A program made the position numbers and the translations under genes. This document shows, in pieces, positions 47,174-56,578 of a stretch of 64,000 nucleotides of DNA. The stretch covers positions 1,674,001 through 1,738,000 of the forward strand of contig NZ_LN831790.1 of assembly GCF_001013905.1 (NCBI RefSeq), given 5' to 3'. This DNA is from Streptomyces leeuwenhoekii (GTDB lineage: Bacteria; Actinomycetota; Actinomycetes; Streptomycetales; Streptomycetaceae). Position 1 is the stretch's first letter. Each line of letters starts with the position of its first letter. The notes beneath the pieces were generated by a model. It was not told the DNA's origin and searched no databases. It saw only the letters and a list, made by a program, of their open reading frames with translations.

Positions 47174-47986
47174 ATGACGACGACCGCGAGCGCCCACAAC
47201 CTGCTCACGGACAACCCCGAGCTGTACGAGACCCGCTTCCCCGACCCCGAGCGGCTGGCCGGGCGCTGGACGGAGGACTGCCTGCGCCGGCACGGGGCGG
47301 GCCCGCGCGTGCTGGACATGGGCTGCGGCACCGGCCGTGACGCCGCCCGTCTGCACGCCGCCGGCCGGCGGGTGACCGGCGCCGACCTCTCCGAGGCGAT
47401 GCTCGCCCACGCCCGCGTCCACCATCCGGGCCCGGAGTACGTGCGGGCGGACCTGCACGGCTTCGACCTCGGCCGGGGGGTGTACGACGCCGTGGTGTGC
47501 CTGGACAGCGCGCTGCTGTACTGCCACACCAACGACCAGCTCGACGGCTTCCTCGCCTCCTGCCGCCGCGCGCTGTCCCCGGGCGGGCTGCTCGTCGCCG
47601 AGATGCGCAACGGCGCCTACTTCCTCGGCCGCACCGACCTGCTCGACGCCCCCGCCGTCCACACGTTCGTCTGGCAGGGCGTGCGCTACCGCTCCACCAC
47701 CACGCTCACCGTGGACCGCACGGCCCAGTTGCTGCGCCGCACCCGCGTGTGGACCTCCGACGGCGGGCGGGAGCCCGTCGAGCAGCGGTCGGCGTGGCGG
47801 CTGCTGTTCCCGCAGGAGCTGCGGCATCTGCTGGGCGCCCACGGCTTCGAGGTGCTGGAGCTGCACGACGGGCCCGGCCCGCGCACCGAGCCGGCCTGGC
47901 ACGAGGGCCTGGAGCCCGGTCGCACCACCGACGCCGACCGGCTGCACGTGGTGGCCCGTCTGGCCGGCGCCGCCCCCGCGCCCTGA
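47174..47986 (+). CDS. Class I SAM-dependent methyltransferase
   Basis: A 270-residue small-molecule methyltransferase. Motif I is VLDMGCGTGRD (46-56); TGADLSEAMLAHAR is the acidic post-I loop; LSPGGLLVAEMRNG is motif III. No membrane or DNA-binding parts. The ATG at 47174 is 15 bp after the MFS stop, with GGAAGGA upstream. It probably N- or O-methylates the pathway product. A nicotianamine-synthase-like aminobutyryl transfer from SAM would have the same fold family but other motifs; I see no support for it. Confidence 0.85.
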   Translation: MTTTASAHNLLTDNPELYETRFPDPERLAGRWTEDCLRRHGAGPRVLDMGCGTGRDAARLHAAGRRVTGADLSEAMLAHARVHHPGPEYVRADLHGFDLGRGVYDAVVCLDSALLYCHTNDQLDGFLASCRRALSPGGLLVAEMRNGAYFLGRTDLLDAPAVHTFVWQGVRYRSTTTLTVDRTAQLLRRTRVWTSDGGREPVEQRSAWRLLFPQELRHLLGAHGFEVLELHDGPGPRTEPAWHEGLEPGRTTDADRLHVVARLAGAAPAP

Positions 47987-48092
47987 CGCCCCGCCTGCGC
48001 GCCCGTGCCGCCCACCGGCCGCACCCGGACGCCGGCCTCCCCGACCCGCCGCCCCCCGCCACGCACCCACCCACACCCACGAGGAACTCCCC

Positions 48093-49682
48093 ATGCACGA
48101 CATGACGCCCCGCCACCGACCGTCCTCCGAGCGCTTCCCCGGCCTGCGCCGCCGCGGCTTCCTCGCCGCCTCGCTCGGCGCGCTGGCCCTCACCGGATGC
48201 GGCGGCTCCGGCGACGGCGGCGGCGCGGACAAGGGCGGCGGCGCCCCGAAGCGGGGCGGGCGGCTGCGGGCCGCGTTCGCGGGCGGCGGCGCCGGCGAGA
48301 CCCTCGACCCGCACCTGTCCAACCTGTTCGCCGACGTGGCCCGCGCCAAGGCCCTCTTCGACAAGCTCGCCGACTACGGCGCCGACCTGTCCGCACGGCC
48401 CCGCCTCGCCGAGAAGTGGGAGCCGAACAAGACCCTGGACCGCTGGCGGGTCACCCTGCGCGAGGCCACCTTCCACGACGGCGAACCGGTCACGGCCGAG
48501 GACGTGCTGTACAGCTACCGCCGCATCGCCGACCCGAAGCAGGCGTTCCGCGCCAAGGCGTCCCTGGAGCCCATCGACCTCGACGCGAGCCGGGCCACGG
48601 GGCAGCGGACGGTGGAGTTCGTCCTCAAGCGGCCCACCGCCGAGTTCCCCAACGTCATGGCCGCGTTCGGGGCGTACATCGTGCCCGAGGGCGCGGCGCA
48701 ATTCGACCGGAAGCCGGTTGGCTCCGGGCCGTTCCGCTTCGTGTCCTTCGCGCCGGGCCGCTCCGCGGTGTTCCGCCGCAACGACGACTACTGGGACGGC
48801 GCCCCGCACCTGGACGAGATCGAGTTCGTCACCGCCAACGAGGAGTCGGCCCGCGTCAACGCCCTGCTCGGCGGGCAGGTCGAGTACGCCCACGAGCTGA
48901 ACCCCACCACCGCCCGCGCCCACGAGGGCAAGGGACAGATCGAGATCGTGCGGCTGCGCAACAGCGCCATGCAGGCGTTCTGCATGAAGACCGACCGGCC
49001 GCCCTTCGACGACGAGCGGGTGCGCCAGGCGTTCTTCCTCATCGCCGACCGCGCGGAACTGGTCGCCGGTGCCCTGTCCGGCGCCGGCGAGGTGGGCAAC
49101 GACCTGTTCGGCAAGGGCTACGAGTACTACGCCGACGGTCTGCCCCAGCGCGAGCAGGACCTCGACAAGGCCCGCGCCCTGCTCAAGCGGGCCGGCGCCG
49201 AGGACCTCCGGGTCACCCTGGACACCTCCGCCGTCGCCGCCGGGTTCACCGAGGCCGCCAGCATCTTCCGCGACCAGGCGAGGAAGGCGGGCGTCACCGT
49301 CGAGGTGAAGATGGGCAGCAAGGACTCCTACTGGAGCGACATCCTCGACGGCGGCACCCTGTGCTGCTACCGCTCCGGTGCCATGCCCATCGAGGCGCAC
49401 ATCTCCCAGCGGCTGCTCACCGACTCCACCACCAACGCCACCAAGTGGCGGCACAAGGACTTCGACGCCCTGTACCAGCAGGCCCAGTCCACCCGCGACA
49501 AGGCCGCGCGGGCCGCGGTGTACGAGCGGATGCAGCGCCGCCTGTACGCGGAGGGCGGCTTCCTCGTCTGGGGCTTCGCCGACTGGATCATCGGCACGGC
49601 GCGCACGGTGCGCGGGGTGGAGACGGACGCGCCCGCCAACACGCTGGACTGGGCCCGGTTCGACAAGGTGTGGCTGGCGTGA
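48093..49682 (+). CDS. ABC importer substrate-binding lipoprotein, peptide/nickel type
   Basis: A 529-residue SBP_bac_5-family receptor. The leader is RRRGFLAASLGALALTGCGG, combining a twin-arginine-like motif and a lipobox with the acylated cysteine at about residue 32. The mature protein has the family's typical segments: AEKWEPNKTLDRWRVTLRE, TFHDGEPVTAEDVLYSY and PFRFVSFAPG. Homologs bind peptides, nickel or metal-opine complexes (OppA, NikA, CntA). A GAGGAA precedes the ATG. It follows the methyltransferase after 106 bp, and its stop overlaps the permease start. I infer that it captures the metal-loaded product. Confidence 0.9.
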   Translation: MHDMTPRHRPSSERFPGLRRRGFLAASLGALALTGCGGSGDGGGADKGGGAPKRGGRLRAAFAGGGAGETLDPHLSNLFADVARAKALFDKLADYGADLSARPRLAEKWEPNKTLDRWRVTLREATFHDGEPVTAEDVLYSYRRIADPKQAFRAKASLEPIDLDASRATGQRTVEFVLKRPTAEFPNVMAAFGAYIVPEGAAQFDRKPVGSGPFRFVSFAPGRSAVFRRNDDYWDGAPHLDEIEFVTANEESARVNALLGGQVEYAHELNPTTARAHEGKGQIEIVRLRNSAMQAFCMKTDRPPFDDERVRQAFFLIADRAELVAGALSGAGEVGNDLFGKGYEYYADGLPQREQDLDKARALLKRAGAEDLRVTLDTSAVAAGFTEAASIFRDQARKAGVTVEVKMGSKDSYWSDILDGGTLCCYRSGAMPIEAHISQRLLTDSTTNATKWRHKDFDALYQQAQSTRDKAARAAVYERMQRRLYAEGGFLVWGFADWIIGTARTVRGVETDAPANTLDWARFDKVWLA

Positions 49683-50632
49683 GCGGACTGCGCTCCTTCG
49701 TCGCACGGAGGCTGATCGCCGGTGCCGCGCAGACCGTGGCCGTGGTGCTGCTGGTCTTCGCGCTCACCGAGGCGCTGCCGGGCGACGCGGCCGTCTCCCT
49801 CGCCGGGGACCAGCCCGATCCGGCGCGCATCGAGGCCATCCGGGAGGCGATGGAGCTGGACCGGCCGGCCTGGGAGCGGCTGGCGGACTGGACGGCGGGG
49901 CTGCTCCACGGCGACCTCGGCACCTCCCTGACCTCGGGGCGCCCGGTCGCCCAGTACATCGCCGACGGTTTCGGGCCGACCCTGGTGCTGGCCGCGCTCA
50001 CCGTGGCGCTGCTGGTGCCGGCGGGCGTCGGGCTCGGGGTGCTGGCCGCCCGGCACGAGGGGCGGTTCGCGGACCGGCTGATCAGTTCGGTGACGCTCGG
50101 CGTGTACGCGGTGCCCGAGTTCGCCCTCGGGGTGCTGCTGGTGACGGTGTTCGCGCTGCGGCTCGGCTGGCTGCCGCCGACCGCCGTCGGCTACGGCACC
50201 GACCTGCTCGGGCACCCGGCGGCACTGGTGCTGCCCGTGCTGGTCCTGCTGTCACGGCCGGTGTGCTCCCTGGCGCGGCTGGTGCGCGCCGGCATGATCG
50301 AGGCGCTCGCCTCCCCGTACGTCGCCCAGGCCCGCCGGTACGGCGTCCCCGGCGTCCGCGTCCGCTACGCCCACGCGCTGCCGAACGCGGCCGCCCCCGC
50401 CGCCCAGCAGCTCGCCCGCACCGTCGACTGGCTGCTGTGCGGTGTCATCGTCGTGGAGGCGCTGTTCGTGATCCCGGGTCTCGGCACGGTGCTGCTGGGG
50501 GCCGTCGCCGAGCGCGACGTGCCCGTGGTGCAGGGGCTCGCCGTGGTGTTCGGCGTTCTGACCGTCGTACTGAACCTGGGCGCCGACCTGGTGGCGTACC
50601 GGCTGGCGCCGCGTGCGGGGGTGGCCGCGTGA
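49679..50632 (+). CDS. ABC permease, DppB/NikB type
   Basis: A 317-residue inner-membrane permease with six predicted helices. The cytoplasmic coupling loop runs from RAGMIEALASPYVAQARR to ALPNA, the DppB-type EAA motif. LFVIPGLGTVLLGAV near the C-terminus is also typical. It starts with GTG inside a GTGA overlap with the binding-protein gene and ends in a GTGA overlap with the second permease, so stoichiometric translation is likely. Confidence 0.92.
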   Translation: MSGLRSFVARRLIAGAAQTVAVVLLVFALTEALPGDAAVSLAGDQPDPARIEAIREAMELDRPAWERLADWTAGLLHGDLGTSLTSGRPVAQYIADGFGPTLVLAALTVALLVPAGVGLGVLAARHEGRFADRLISSVTLGVYAVPEFALGVLLVTVFALRLGWLPPTAVGYGTDLLGHPAALVLPVLVLLSRPVCSLARLVRAGMIEALASPYVAQARRYGVPGVRVRYAHALPNAAAPAAQQLARTVDWLLCGVIVVEALFVIPGLGTVLLGAVAERDVPVVQGLAVVFGVLTVVLNLGADLVAYRLAPRAGVAA

Positions 50633-51450
50633 ACGAGCCGCGTACGGGCCGTTTCGCCTTCGGTCTCGCCGTCGTCGCCGTGCCGCTGGCCCTCGCCCTC
50701 CTCGGTCCGCTGTTCGCGGGCGAACCGGGTCCGCGGGGCGCGTCGTTCACCGTCGGCGGCGGCCACTGGCTGGGCACCGATTTCGTCGGCCGTGACGTGT
50801 GGCGGCAGGTGCTGCACGGCGGGCGGCCGGTCGTGCTGACCGCGCTCGCCGCGACCGCTCTCGCGTACGCCGTGGCCCTGCCCCTGGGTCTGTTCGTCGC
50901 GCTCAGCCACCGCCGCCGGCTGGAGGAGCTGCTGATGCGGCCGCTGGACGTGGTGCTCGCCGTGCCGTCGCTGCTGCTGATCCTGCTGGCGGCGACCGTG
51001 TTCTCGCCCGGCCCGGTGGGGCTGGCGCTGCTGGTCGCGCTGGTGAACGTGCCCGACGCGGCCCGCCTGGTGCGCGCCGCCGCCACGGAGGCCGCGGCGC
51101 GTCCCGCCGTCGAGGCGCTGCGGATGCAGGGCGAGACGTGGGGACGCATCGCCGTCGGCTATGTCGGCCGCTCCATGCTGCGCACGCTGGCCGCCGACGC
51201 CGGGACGCGGCTGACCGGGGTGCTCTACCTGGTCGCCACGGCGGCGTTCCTCGGCGTCGGGGTGGCGCCGGACGCGGCCGACTGGGCCGTGATGGTGGAC
51301 CGCAACCGCACCGGCCTGTTCGTCCAGCCGTGGGCCGTGGTCGTCCCCGCCCTGCTGATCGTCGCCCTGACCATGGGCACCAACCTGCTCTTCGACGCCG
51401 CGCTGGACAGGGGCGGGAGCCGGATCCGGAAGAAGGAAGCACGTCCGTGA
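50629..51450 (+). CDS. ABC permease, DppC/NikC type
   Basis: A 273-residue permease, partner of the preceding one. GTDFVGRDVWRQVLHGG near residue 45 is the DppC signature, and the EAA-type coupling loop lies around ALRMQGETWGRIA. Five to six helices. GTG start within a GTGA overlap; its stop overlaps the ATPase start in the same way. Confidence 0.92.
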   Translation: MNEPRTGRFAFGLAVVAVPLALALLGPLFAGEPGPRGASFTVGGGHWLGTDFVGRDVWRQVLHGGRPVVLTALAATALAYAVALPLGLFVALSHRRRLEELLMRPLDVVLAVPSLLLILLAATVFSPGPVGLALLVALVNVPDAARLVRAAATEAAARPAVEALRMQGETWGRIAVGYVGRSMLRTLAADAGTRLTGVLYLVATAAFLGVGVAPDAADWAVMVDRNRTGLFVQPWAVVVPALLIVALTMGTNLLFDAALDRGGSRIRKKEARP

Positions 51451-53081
51451 ACGAGGCAGCCGACGTGGCAGACACCAGTGACGACGGCGGCGCCGCCGCG
51501 CGTCCCGTGGCGCGGGTCCGTGATCTGCGCGTCGAGATCGACGGCCGGGCCATCGTGGACGGGGTGAGCCTCGACGTCCTGCCCGGCAGGGTCACGGCCC
51601 TGGTCGGCGCGTCCGGCAGCGGCAAGACCACCACCGGGCTCGCCCTGCTCGGCGAGTACCCACCCGGCGCCCGGGTCACCGGTGAGGTGCGCCTGCCCGG
51701 CACCGGACCGGTCGGTTACGTCCCCCAGCATCCGGCGGCCGTGCTGAACCCCGCCCGCCGAATCTCCGCGCTGCTCACCGACATCGCCCGCGCCCAGGTG
51801 CGCGGGCTGCCGCGCGGCCGGCGCCGGGCGGCAGCCCGCGAACGGGTCCTGCGGGCCTTGGAGGAGGCCCAGTTGCCCGGCGCGGAGGCGCTGCTGCGGC
51901 GCTACCCGCACCAGCTCTCCGGCGGCCAGCAGCAGCGTGTCGTGCTCGCCCAGGCGCTGCTGCTCGGCGCGCGGGTCGTCGTCGCCGACGAACCGACCAC
52001 CGGGCAGGACGCCCTGACCAAGAGCCGCATCGTCGAGCAGTTCGCGGCGGTCGCGGCCCGCGGCGTCGGCGTCGTCCTGCTCGGTCACGACCTGGATGTC
52101 GTCCGGGCCCTCGCCGACGAGGTGCTCGTCATGCGGGCGGGCCGGGTCGTCGAGTCGGGCCCGGCGGAGCGGGTGTGGCGGGCGCCGCGGCACGCGTGGA
52201 CCCGCGAACTGCTTGCCGCGGACAGGCGGTTCACCGCCTCCGAGGGCCCGGCGGCCGGCGGGGCGCCGGTGCTGCGGGTACGGGGGCTGACCGCCCGCCA
52301 CCGCGACGGCGCGCGGGGTTCGGCCGTGGTGCTGCGCGTGCCCGAACTGGACCTGCGCGCCGGCGAGTGCCTGGCCGTGGTCGGCCGCTCGGGCAGCGGC
52401 AAGACCACCCTGGCCCGCTGCCTGGCCGGGCTGCACCGCGACCACGACGGGGAGGTCCTCCTCGACGGCGTACCGCTCCCCCGCAGTCTGCGTGACCGCG
52501 ACCGCGCCGGGCTCGCGGCCGTGCAGTACGTCTTCCAGGACGCGCGCGCCGCCTTCGACGAGCACCGCCCGGTCCTGGCGCAGGTCGCCCGTACGGCGAT
52601 CCGCCTGCGCGGCACCGGCCCGGACGCCGCGACGCGGGAGGCGACGGCCACGCTGGGCCGCCTCGGGCTCGCCGAGGAGCTGGTGCGACGGCGTCCGGGC
52701 GGGCTCTCCGGGGGCGAACTCCAGCGGGCGGCCCTGGCCCGCGCACTGCTGGCCCGCCCCCGCGTCCTCGTCTGCGACGAGATCACCTCCGGGCTCGACA
52801 CGGTCACCCGCCGGGGCATCCTCGACACCCTGACCGCGCTGGTCCGCGACCGCGACGACCTGTCCCTGGTCCTGATCACCCACGACCTGGACACGGCCGC
52901 CCTGGCCCACCGTGTCGCCGTCCTGGACGCGGGCGCGCTCGTGGAGCAGGGCCCGGCACGGCGGGTGCTGACCGAGCCGCGCCACCCCTTCACCGTCTCC
53001 CTGATGGAGACCACGGAACGCCTGGCCGCCGCCCGGGCCCCTCAGGTCACCGGTCCCGCGGCCGGCGGCGCGGGATCGTAG
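51447..53081 (+). CDS. Fused ABC ATPase (DppD-DppF / NikD-NikE type)
   Basis: A 544-residue protein joining two nucleotide-binding domains in one chain. NBD1: Walker A GASGSGKTT (about 52-60), signature LSGGQQQR, Walker B VVVADEPTTGQD. NBD2: Walker A GRSGSGKTT, Q-loop VFQDARAAFDE, signature LSGGELQR, Walker B VLVCDEITSGLD. Each ends with a peptide-importer tail motif (HAWT and HPFT, compared with the usual HPYT). All catalytic elements appear intact. Fusion completes the importer with one binding protein, two permeases and one ATPase polypeptide. It is the last gene of the operon. Confidence 0.92.
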   Translation: MNEAADVADTSDDGGAAARPVARVRDLRVEIDGRAIVDGVSLDVLPGRVTALVGASGSGKTTTGLALLGEYPPGARVTGEVRLPGTGPVGYVPQHPAAVLNPARRISALLTDIARAQVRGLPRGRRRAAARERVLRALEEAQLPGAEALLRRYPHQLSGGQQQRVVLAQALLLGARVVVADEPTTGQDALTKSRIVEQFAAVAARGVGVVLLGHDLDVVRALADEVLVMRAGRVVESGPAERVWRAPRHAWTRELLAADRRFTASEGPAAGGAPVLRVRGLTARHRDGARGSAVVLRVPELDLRAGECLAVVGRSGSGKTTLARCLAGLHRDHDGEVLLDGVPLPRSLRDRDRAGLAAVQYVFQDARAAFDEHRPVLAQVARTAIRLRGTGPDAATREATATLGRLGLAEELVRRRPGGLSGGELQRAALARALLARPRVLVCDEITSGLDTVTRRGILDTLTALVRDRDDLSLVLITHDLDTAALAHRVAVLDAGALVEQGPARRVLTEPRHPFTVSLMETTERLAAARAPQVTGPAAGGAGS

Positions 53082-53105
53082 GCGGCCTCCCGGACGGAAG
53101 GCTGG

Positions 53106-53450
53106 TCACGCCGGTCGATCGGTCTGGAGGGCGGTGAAGCCTCGTTCCGCGCGGTCGATCTCGTCGAGCTGCTCGAGGATCCCACCGGGGGTCGATTCGC
53201 CGTCGAGCTTCTGCAACAGGGGCGTGTGGTCGAACATCGCGTCCCGCAGGGGGCGCAGGGGTGCGGGTGCGTGGTGGAAGACCTTGCCGAGCAGCCACGC
53301 GGTCTGGGACTGGCGTGGTGTCCGACGCCCGTCACGTCACACCCGGCGCCCAGGACGATCACGTCACCGAGGTCCGGGCAGCGCTCGTTCACCCGACAGG
53401 GACGCGCCGCCGACCGAGTGGCCGGTCCGAGGCCGGCGGCCTGTCCGTGC
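53106..53450 (-). pseudogene. Degraded 3' end of a possible FAD-dependent monooxygenase
   Basis: On the minus strand the sequence RQSQTAWLLGKVFHHAP, then PLRPLRDAMFDHTPLLQKL and EQLDEIDRAERG ends at a TGA (53106-53108). A preceding coding-like part (NERCPDLGDVIVLGAG) is in another frame, so a frameshift separates them, and no start is present. The tail looks like those of FAD-dependent aromatic monooxygenases, but this is from memory and weak. It fills the 555-bp gap behind the ABC genes; nothing else is seen there. Confidence 0.45.
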
Positions 53451-53636
53451 GGGATAGCCGCCACGCCGGCGATGTCGCCGGGAACGAAGCCGCCGCCGAA
53501 GCCGGCGAGCCGGGCGCGACGAGAGAGCGGAACCGGCACCACCTGTGAAGCCCTGATGAAAACTGCGTGGAAGCGGTGTCGGTGGGGCCCCTTATGCTGC
53601 ACCGGACGATCAGGCAGGACCAGGGGAGGGCGCGGC

Positions 53637-54632
53637 ATGTTCGGCAAGCTGTTCGGCAGGGGGGCGGGGAGACCGGTGGCGGATCCGCACGCCCTTCCCG
53701 TCCCGCGCAGGCAGAAGAACGGGATGTACACGCTGCGCGCGCTCGGGGACGCGCGGGTGCTCGCGCTGGTGGAGGCGGCCGGCGCGGGTGACTGGACGGC
53801 GGTCAAGGCGGCCCTGGCCCCCTTCGACCTCGGCCGCGACCACCTGGTCCTCGGTGAGCTGGCCGATCTGGACGGTGTGCAGGACTGGATCGGCCGTGCC
53901 GTCGAGGAGGCCGAAAAGGACGAGGAGCACCGGGCGACGGCCCTGCTGATATCCGGGGCGCGCCACATCAGCTGGGGCTGGGAGGCGCGCACCGCCGCGC
54001 GTGCCGTGAACGTCACGCAGGAGCAGTGGCGGCTCTTCCACGAGCGGCTCGAGATCGCCGAGGAGCATCTGCTCGAGGCCGCCGAGCTGCGGCCGGAGTG
54101 GGTCACGCCGTGGCGCCGCCTCCTCACCTCCGGCCGCGGCATGTCGCTGGGCCCCGCCGTCAACGAGGCCCGGCTCGAGGCCGCCCTGCGCCGCGACCCG
54201 CTGGACCTGGAGACCCACGTGGAGTGGGTGTCGCAGTTGCAGCCCCGCTGGGGCGGCGAGCCCGGCCAGGCCCTGGCCTTCGCCCGCGACGCGCTCGCCC
54301 GCACTCCGCAGGGGCACCGCCTCGGGTGCGTGATCGCCATGGCGCACATCGAGGACTGGGTCGAGTCGGAGCGCGGGGACTGCCTCGAAACCGACGAGAT
54401 CCGGGCCGAGTTGCGGGCGGCCGCCGATCACAGCATCCTCCACCCCGCCCATGTGCGCCGCCCGGGCTGGCAGCACGACCTCAACATGTTCGCCATGGCC
54501 CTGTCGCTGGCCGGCGAGCGCCACACGATCCGGCGCGTCTTCCAGGCACTCGACGGCGCCTACACCGACTGGCCCTGGACCTATCTGGCGGAGCCCGAGA
54601 AGCGGTTCGCCCGCCACCACCGCAGCGCCTGA
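53637..54632 (+). CDS. Hypothetical protein, helical-repeat type
   Basis: A 331-residue soluble protein. After a basic start (MFGKLFGRGAGRPV) it is alpha-helical throughout, with TPR-like pairs (LEIAEEHLLEAAELRPEWVTPWRRLL; RLEAALRRDPLDLETHVEW). No enzyme motif. The ATG at 53637 has GGGGAGG about 8 nt upstream. The gene stands 60 bp before the HSP90 gene in the same direction and may be part of that operon. A role as adaptor or co-chaperone would fit but is inference. Confidence 0.7.
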   Translation: MFGKLFGRGAGRPVADPHALPVPRRQKNGMYTLRALGDARVLALVEAAGAGDWTAVKAALAPFDLGRDHLVLGELADLDGVQDWIGRAVEEAEKDEEHRATALLISGARHISWGWEARTAARAVNVTQEQWRLFHERLEIAEEHLLEAAELRPEWVTPWRRLLTSGRGMSLGPAVNEARLEAALRRDPLDLETHVEWVSQLQPRWGGEPGQALAFARDALARTPQGHRLGCVIAMAHIEDWVESERGDCLETDEIRAELRAAADHSILHPAHVRRPGWQHDLNMFAMALSLAGERHTIRRVFQALDGAYTDWPWTYLAEPEKRFARHHRSA

Positions 54633-54692
54633 GCACACGCCGCGCCCGGTCCAGCCCACCGCCCTGTCACCTCTCCCACCCCGGACTGCCCG

Positions 54693-56576
54693 ATGACTTC
54701 GCCCGACAACGCCGCTGGCCAGGCCGGCGCCGACCGCACCTTCCAGGTGGATCTGCGCGGCCTCGTCGATCTCCTCTCCCACCACCTCTACTCCAGTCCC
54801 CGTGTCTACCTGCGCGAGCTGATGCAGAACGCGGTGGACGCGCTGACCGCCCGGTACGGCCTCGACCCGGCCGCCCCCGCCGGCGCCTTCGGTATCCGCC
54901 TGTACGCCGACGGTTCGGTGGTACGCGTGGAGGACGACGGCGTCGGTCTCACCGAGGCCGACGTGCACACCTTCCTCGCCACGATCGGCCGCAGCAGCAA
55001 GCGCGCCACGGGGGACTCCGCGGACGAGCCGATCCGAGGCTGGGGGAGGATCGCCGAGCAACGCGGTGATTTCATCGGCCAGTTCGGCATCGGCCTGCTC
55101 TCCTGCTTCCTGGTCGCGGACGAGATCCACGTCCTGAGCCGCTCCGCCCGCACCCCCGACGCCCCCGCCGTGGAGTGGCGGGGACGCGGCGACGGCAGCT
55201 ACACCGTCCGCACCCTGCCCTCCTCCGCACGCCCCCGGCCCGGCACCACCGTCACGCTGACGCCACGCGCCGACGCGGGCGAGTGGACCCGTCCGGCACA
55301 AGTGCACGCTCTGGCCCGGCACTTCGGCTCCCTGCTGCGCCACCCGGTGGCCTTCGACGACGGCACGGGCGGCCCGGGCGCGTCCGTCAACCCCGAGCCC
55401 GCGCCCTGGGCTCGTACGTACCCGACGCCCGGAGCCCGCTCCCGCGCGCTGGCCGCGTACGGCGAGGAGGTCTTCGGCTTCACGCCGCTGGACACCATCG
55501 AGCTGGACCTGCCCGCCGTGGGCCTGAAGGGCATCGCCTGCGTGCTGCCCGAAACGGTGCCGGCCGGGCGCCGCCACGGCCACCGGGTGCACGTCAAAGG
55601 CATGCTGCTGTCCGAGCATGCCGAGGAGCTCCTGCCCGAATGGGCGTTCTTCGTCCGCTGCGTCGTCGACGCCGAGCACCTGCGCCCGACGGCGTCCCGC
55701 GAGTCGCTGTACGAGGACGACACGCTCGCCGCCGTCCGTGACGCCCTCGCCGACCGGCTGCGCGCGTGGATCGCCCGGACCGCCGCCAACGACCCGGACC
55801 TGCTCGCCCGTTTCCTCCAGACCCACCACCTGGCCGTGAAGTCGCTCGCGGTGCACGACGACGAGATCCTGCGGATGCTGCTGCCCTGGCTGCCGTTCGA
55901 GACCACCGACGGGCACGCCACCCTCGACGAGTTCGCCCGCACCCACCGCACCCTGCTCGTGACGTCCAGCGTGGAGGAGTTCCGGCAGGTCGCGGCGATC
56001 GCCTCGGCCGCCGGGCTCGGTGTCGTCAACGGCGGGTACACCTACGACCGCGAACTGGTCCACCGGCTGCCCGAGATACGGCCCGAGGCCGTCGTCGCCG
56101 ACCTCGACCCGGCGACCCTCACCGCCCATCTCGACCCCGTCGACCGGGAGACGGAGCTGGCCGCCGCCGCCTACCTCGCCCTGGCCCGCGACGCCCTCGC
56201 CGTCTTCGACTGCGACGTCGCGCTGCGCACCTTCCAGCCCGCCTCCGCCCCCGCCCTCCTCATCGACAGCCGCGAGGCCCGGCACGAGCGCACCCGCTCC
56301 CAGCTCGCCCGTGAGCAGGGGGACGGTCTGTGGGGCGACATCCTCGGTGCCCTGCGGCAGGAGGCACCACGGGCCCAGCTCATCCTCAACCAGCTCAACC
56401 CGCTGGTCCGCACCGCCGTCGCCATCGACGAGCCCGACCTGGCCCGCACCAGCGCCGAAGCCCTCTACGGGCAGGCCGCGCTGTTGTCCCGGCGTCCGCT
56501 CAGGCCCGCCGAGTCGAGCCTCATCAACCGCTCCTTCCTCGACCTTCTCGCCCACGCCCTCCACAAGGACAGCTGA
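54693..56576 (+). CDS. HSP90-family chaperone
   Basis: A 627-residue GHKL ATPase of the HSP90/HtpG family. The N-box is RELMQNAVDA (catalytic Glu, Mg-binding Asn), G1 is VEDDGVGL, and G2 is GQFGIGLLS. A short insert (DEPIRGWGRIAEQ) lies in the lid. The middle domain carries the catalytic arginine in TASRESLYED. The C-terminal dimerisation part is shorter and diverged compared with E. coli HtpG (624 residues overall), and no MEEVD tail is present; it ends LLAHALHKDS. The next gene, a giant repeat protein, begins 2 bp after its stop, indicating coupled expression. Confidence 0.9.
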   Translation: MTSPDNAAGQAGADRTFQVDLRGLVDLLSHHLYSSPRVYLRELMQNAVDALTARYGLDPAAPAGAFGIRLYADGSVVRVEDDGVGLTEADVHTFLATIGRSSKRATGDSADEPIRGWGRIAEQRGDFIGQFGIGLLSCFLVADEIHVLSRSARTPDAPAVEWRGRGDGSYTVRTLPSSARPRPGTTVTLTPRADAGEWTRPAQVHALARHFGSLLRHPVAFDDGTGGPGASVNPEPAPWARTYPTPGARSRALAAYGEEVFGFTPLDTIELDLPAVGLKGIACVLPETVPAGRRHGHRVHVKGMLLSEHAEELLPEWAFFVRCVVDAEHLRPTASRESLYEDDTLAAVRDALADRLRAWIARTAANDPDLLARFLQTHHLAVKSLAVHDDEILRMLLPWLPFETTDGHATLDEFARTHRTLLVTSSVEEFRQVAAIASAAGLGVVNGGYTYDRELVHRLPEIRPEAVVADLDPATLTAHLDPVDRETELAAAAYLALARDALAVFDCDVALRTFQPASAPALLIDSREARHERTRSQLAREQGDGLWGDILGALRQEAPRAQLILNQLNPLVRTAVAIDEPDLARTSAEALYGQAALLSRRPLRPAESSLINRSFLDLLAHALHKDS

Positions 56577-56578
56577 CG

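Noticed and set aside
47174..47986. Nicotianamine-synthase-like enzyme
   Set aside because: The sequence shows ordinary class I methyltransferase motifs (VLDMGCGTGRD) and lacks anything specific to aminobutyryl transfer.
53134..53457. Plus-strand gene between the ABC operon and the helical-repeat gene
   Set aside because: Ser/Arg-rich translation without a start signal; the coding-like sequence lies on the minus strand and is itself frameshifted.
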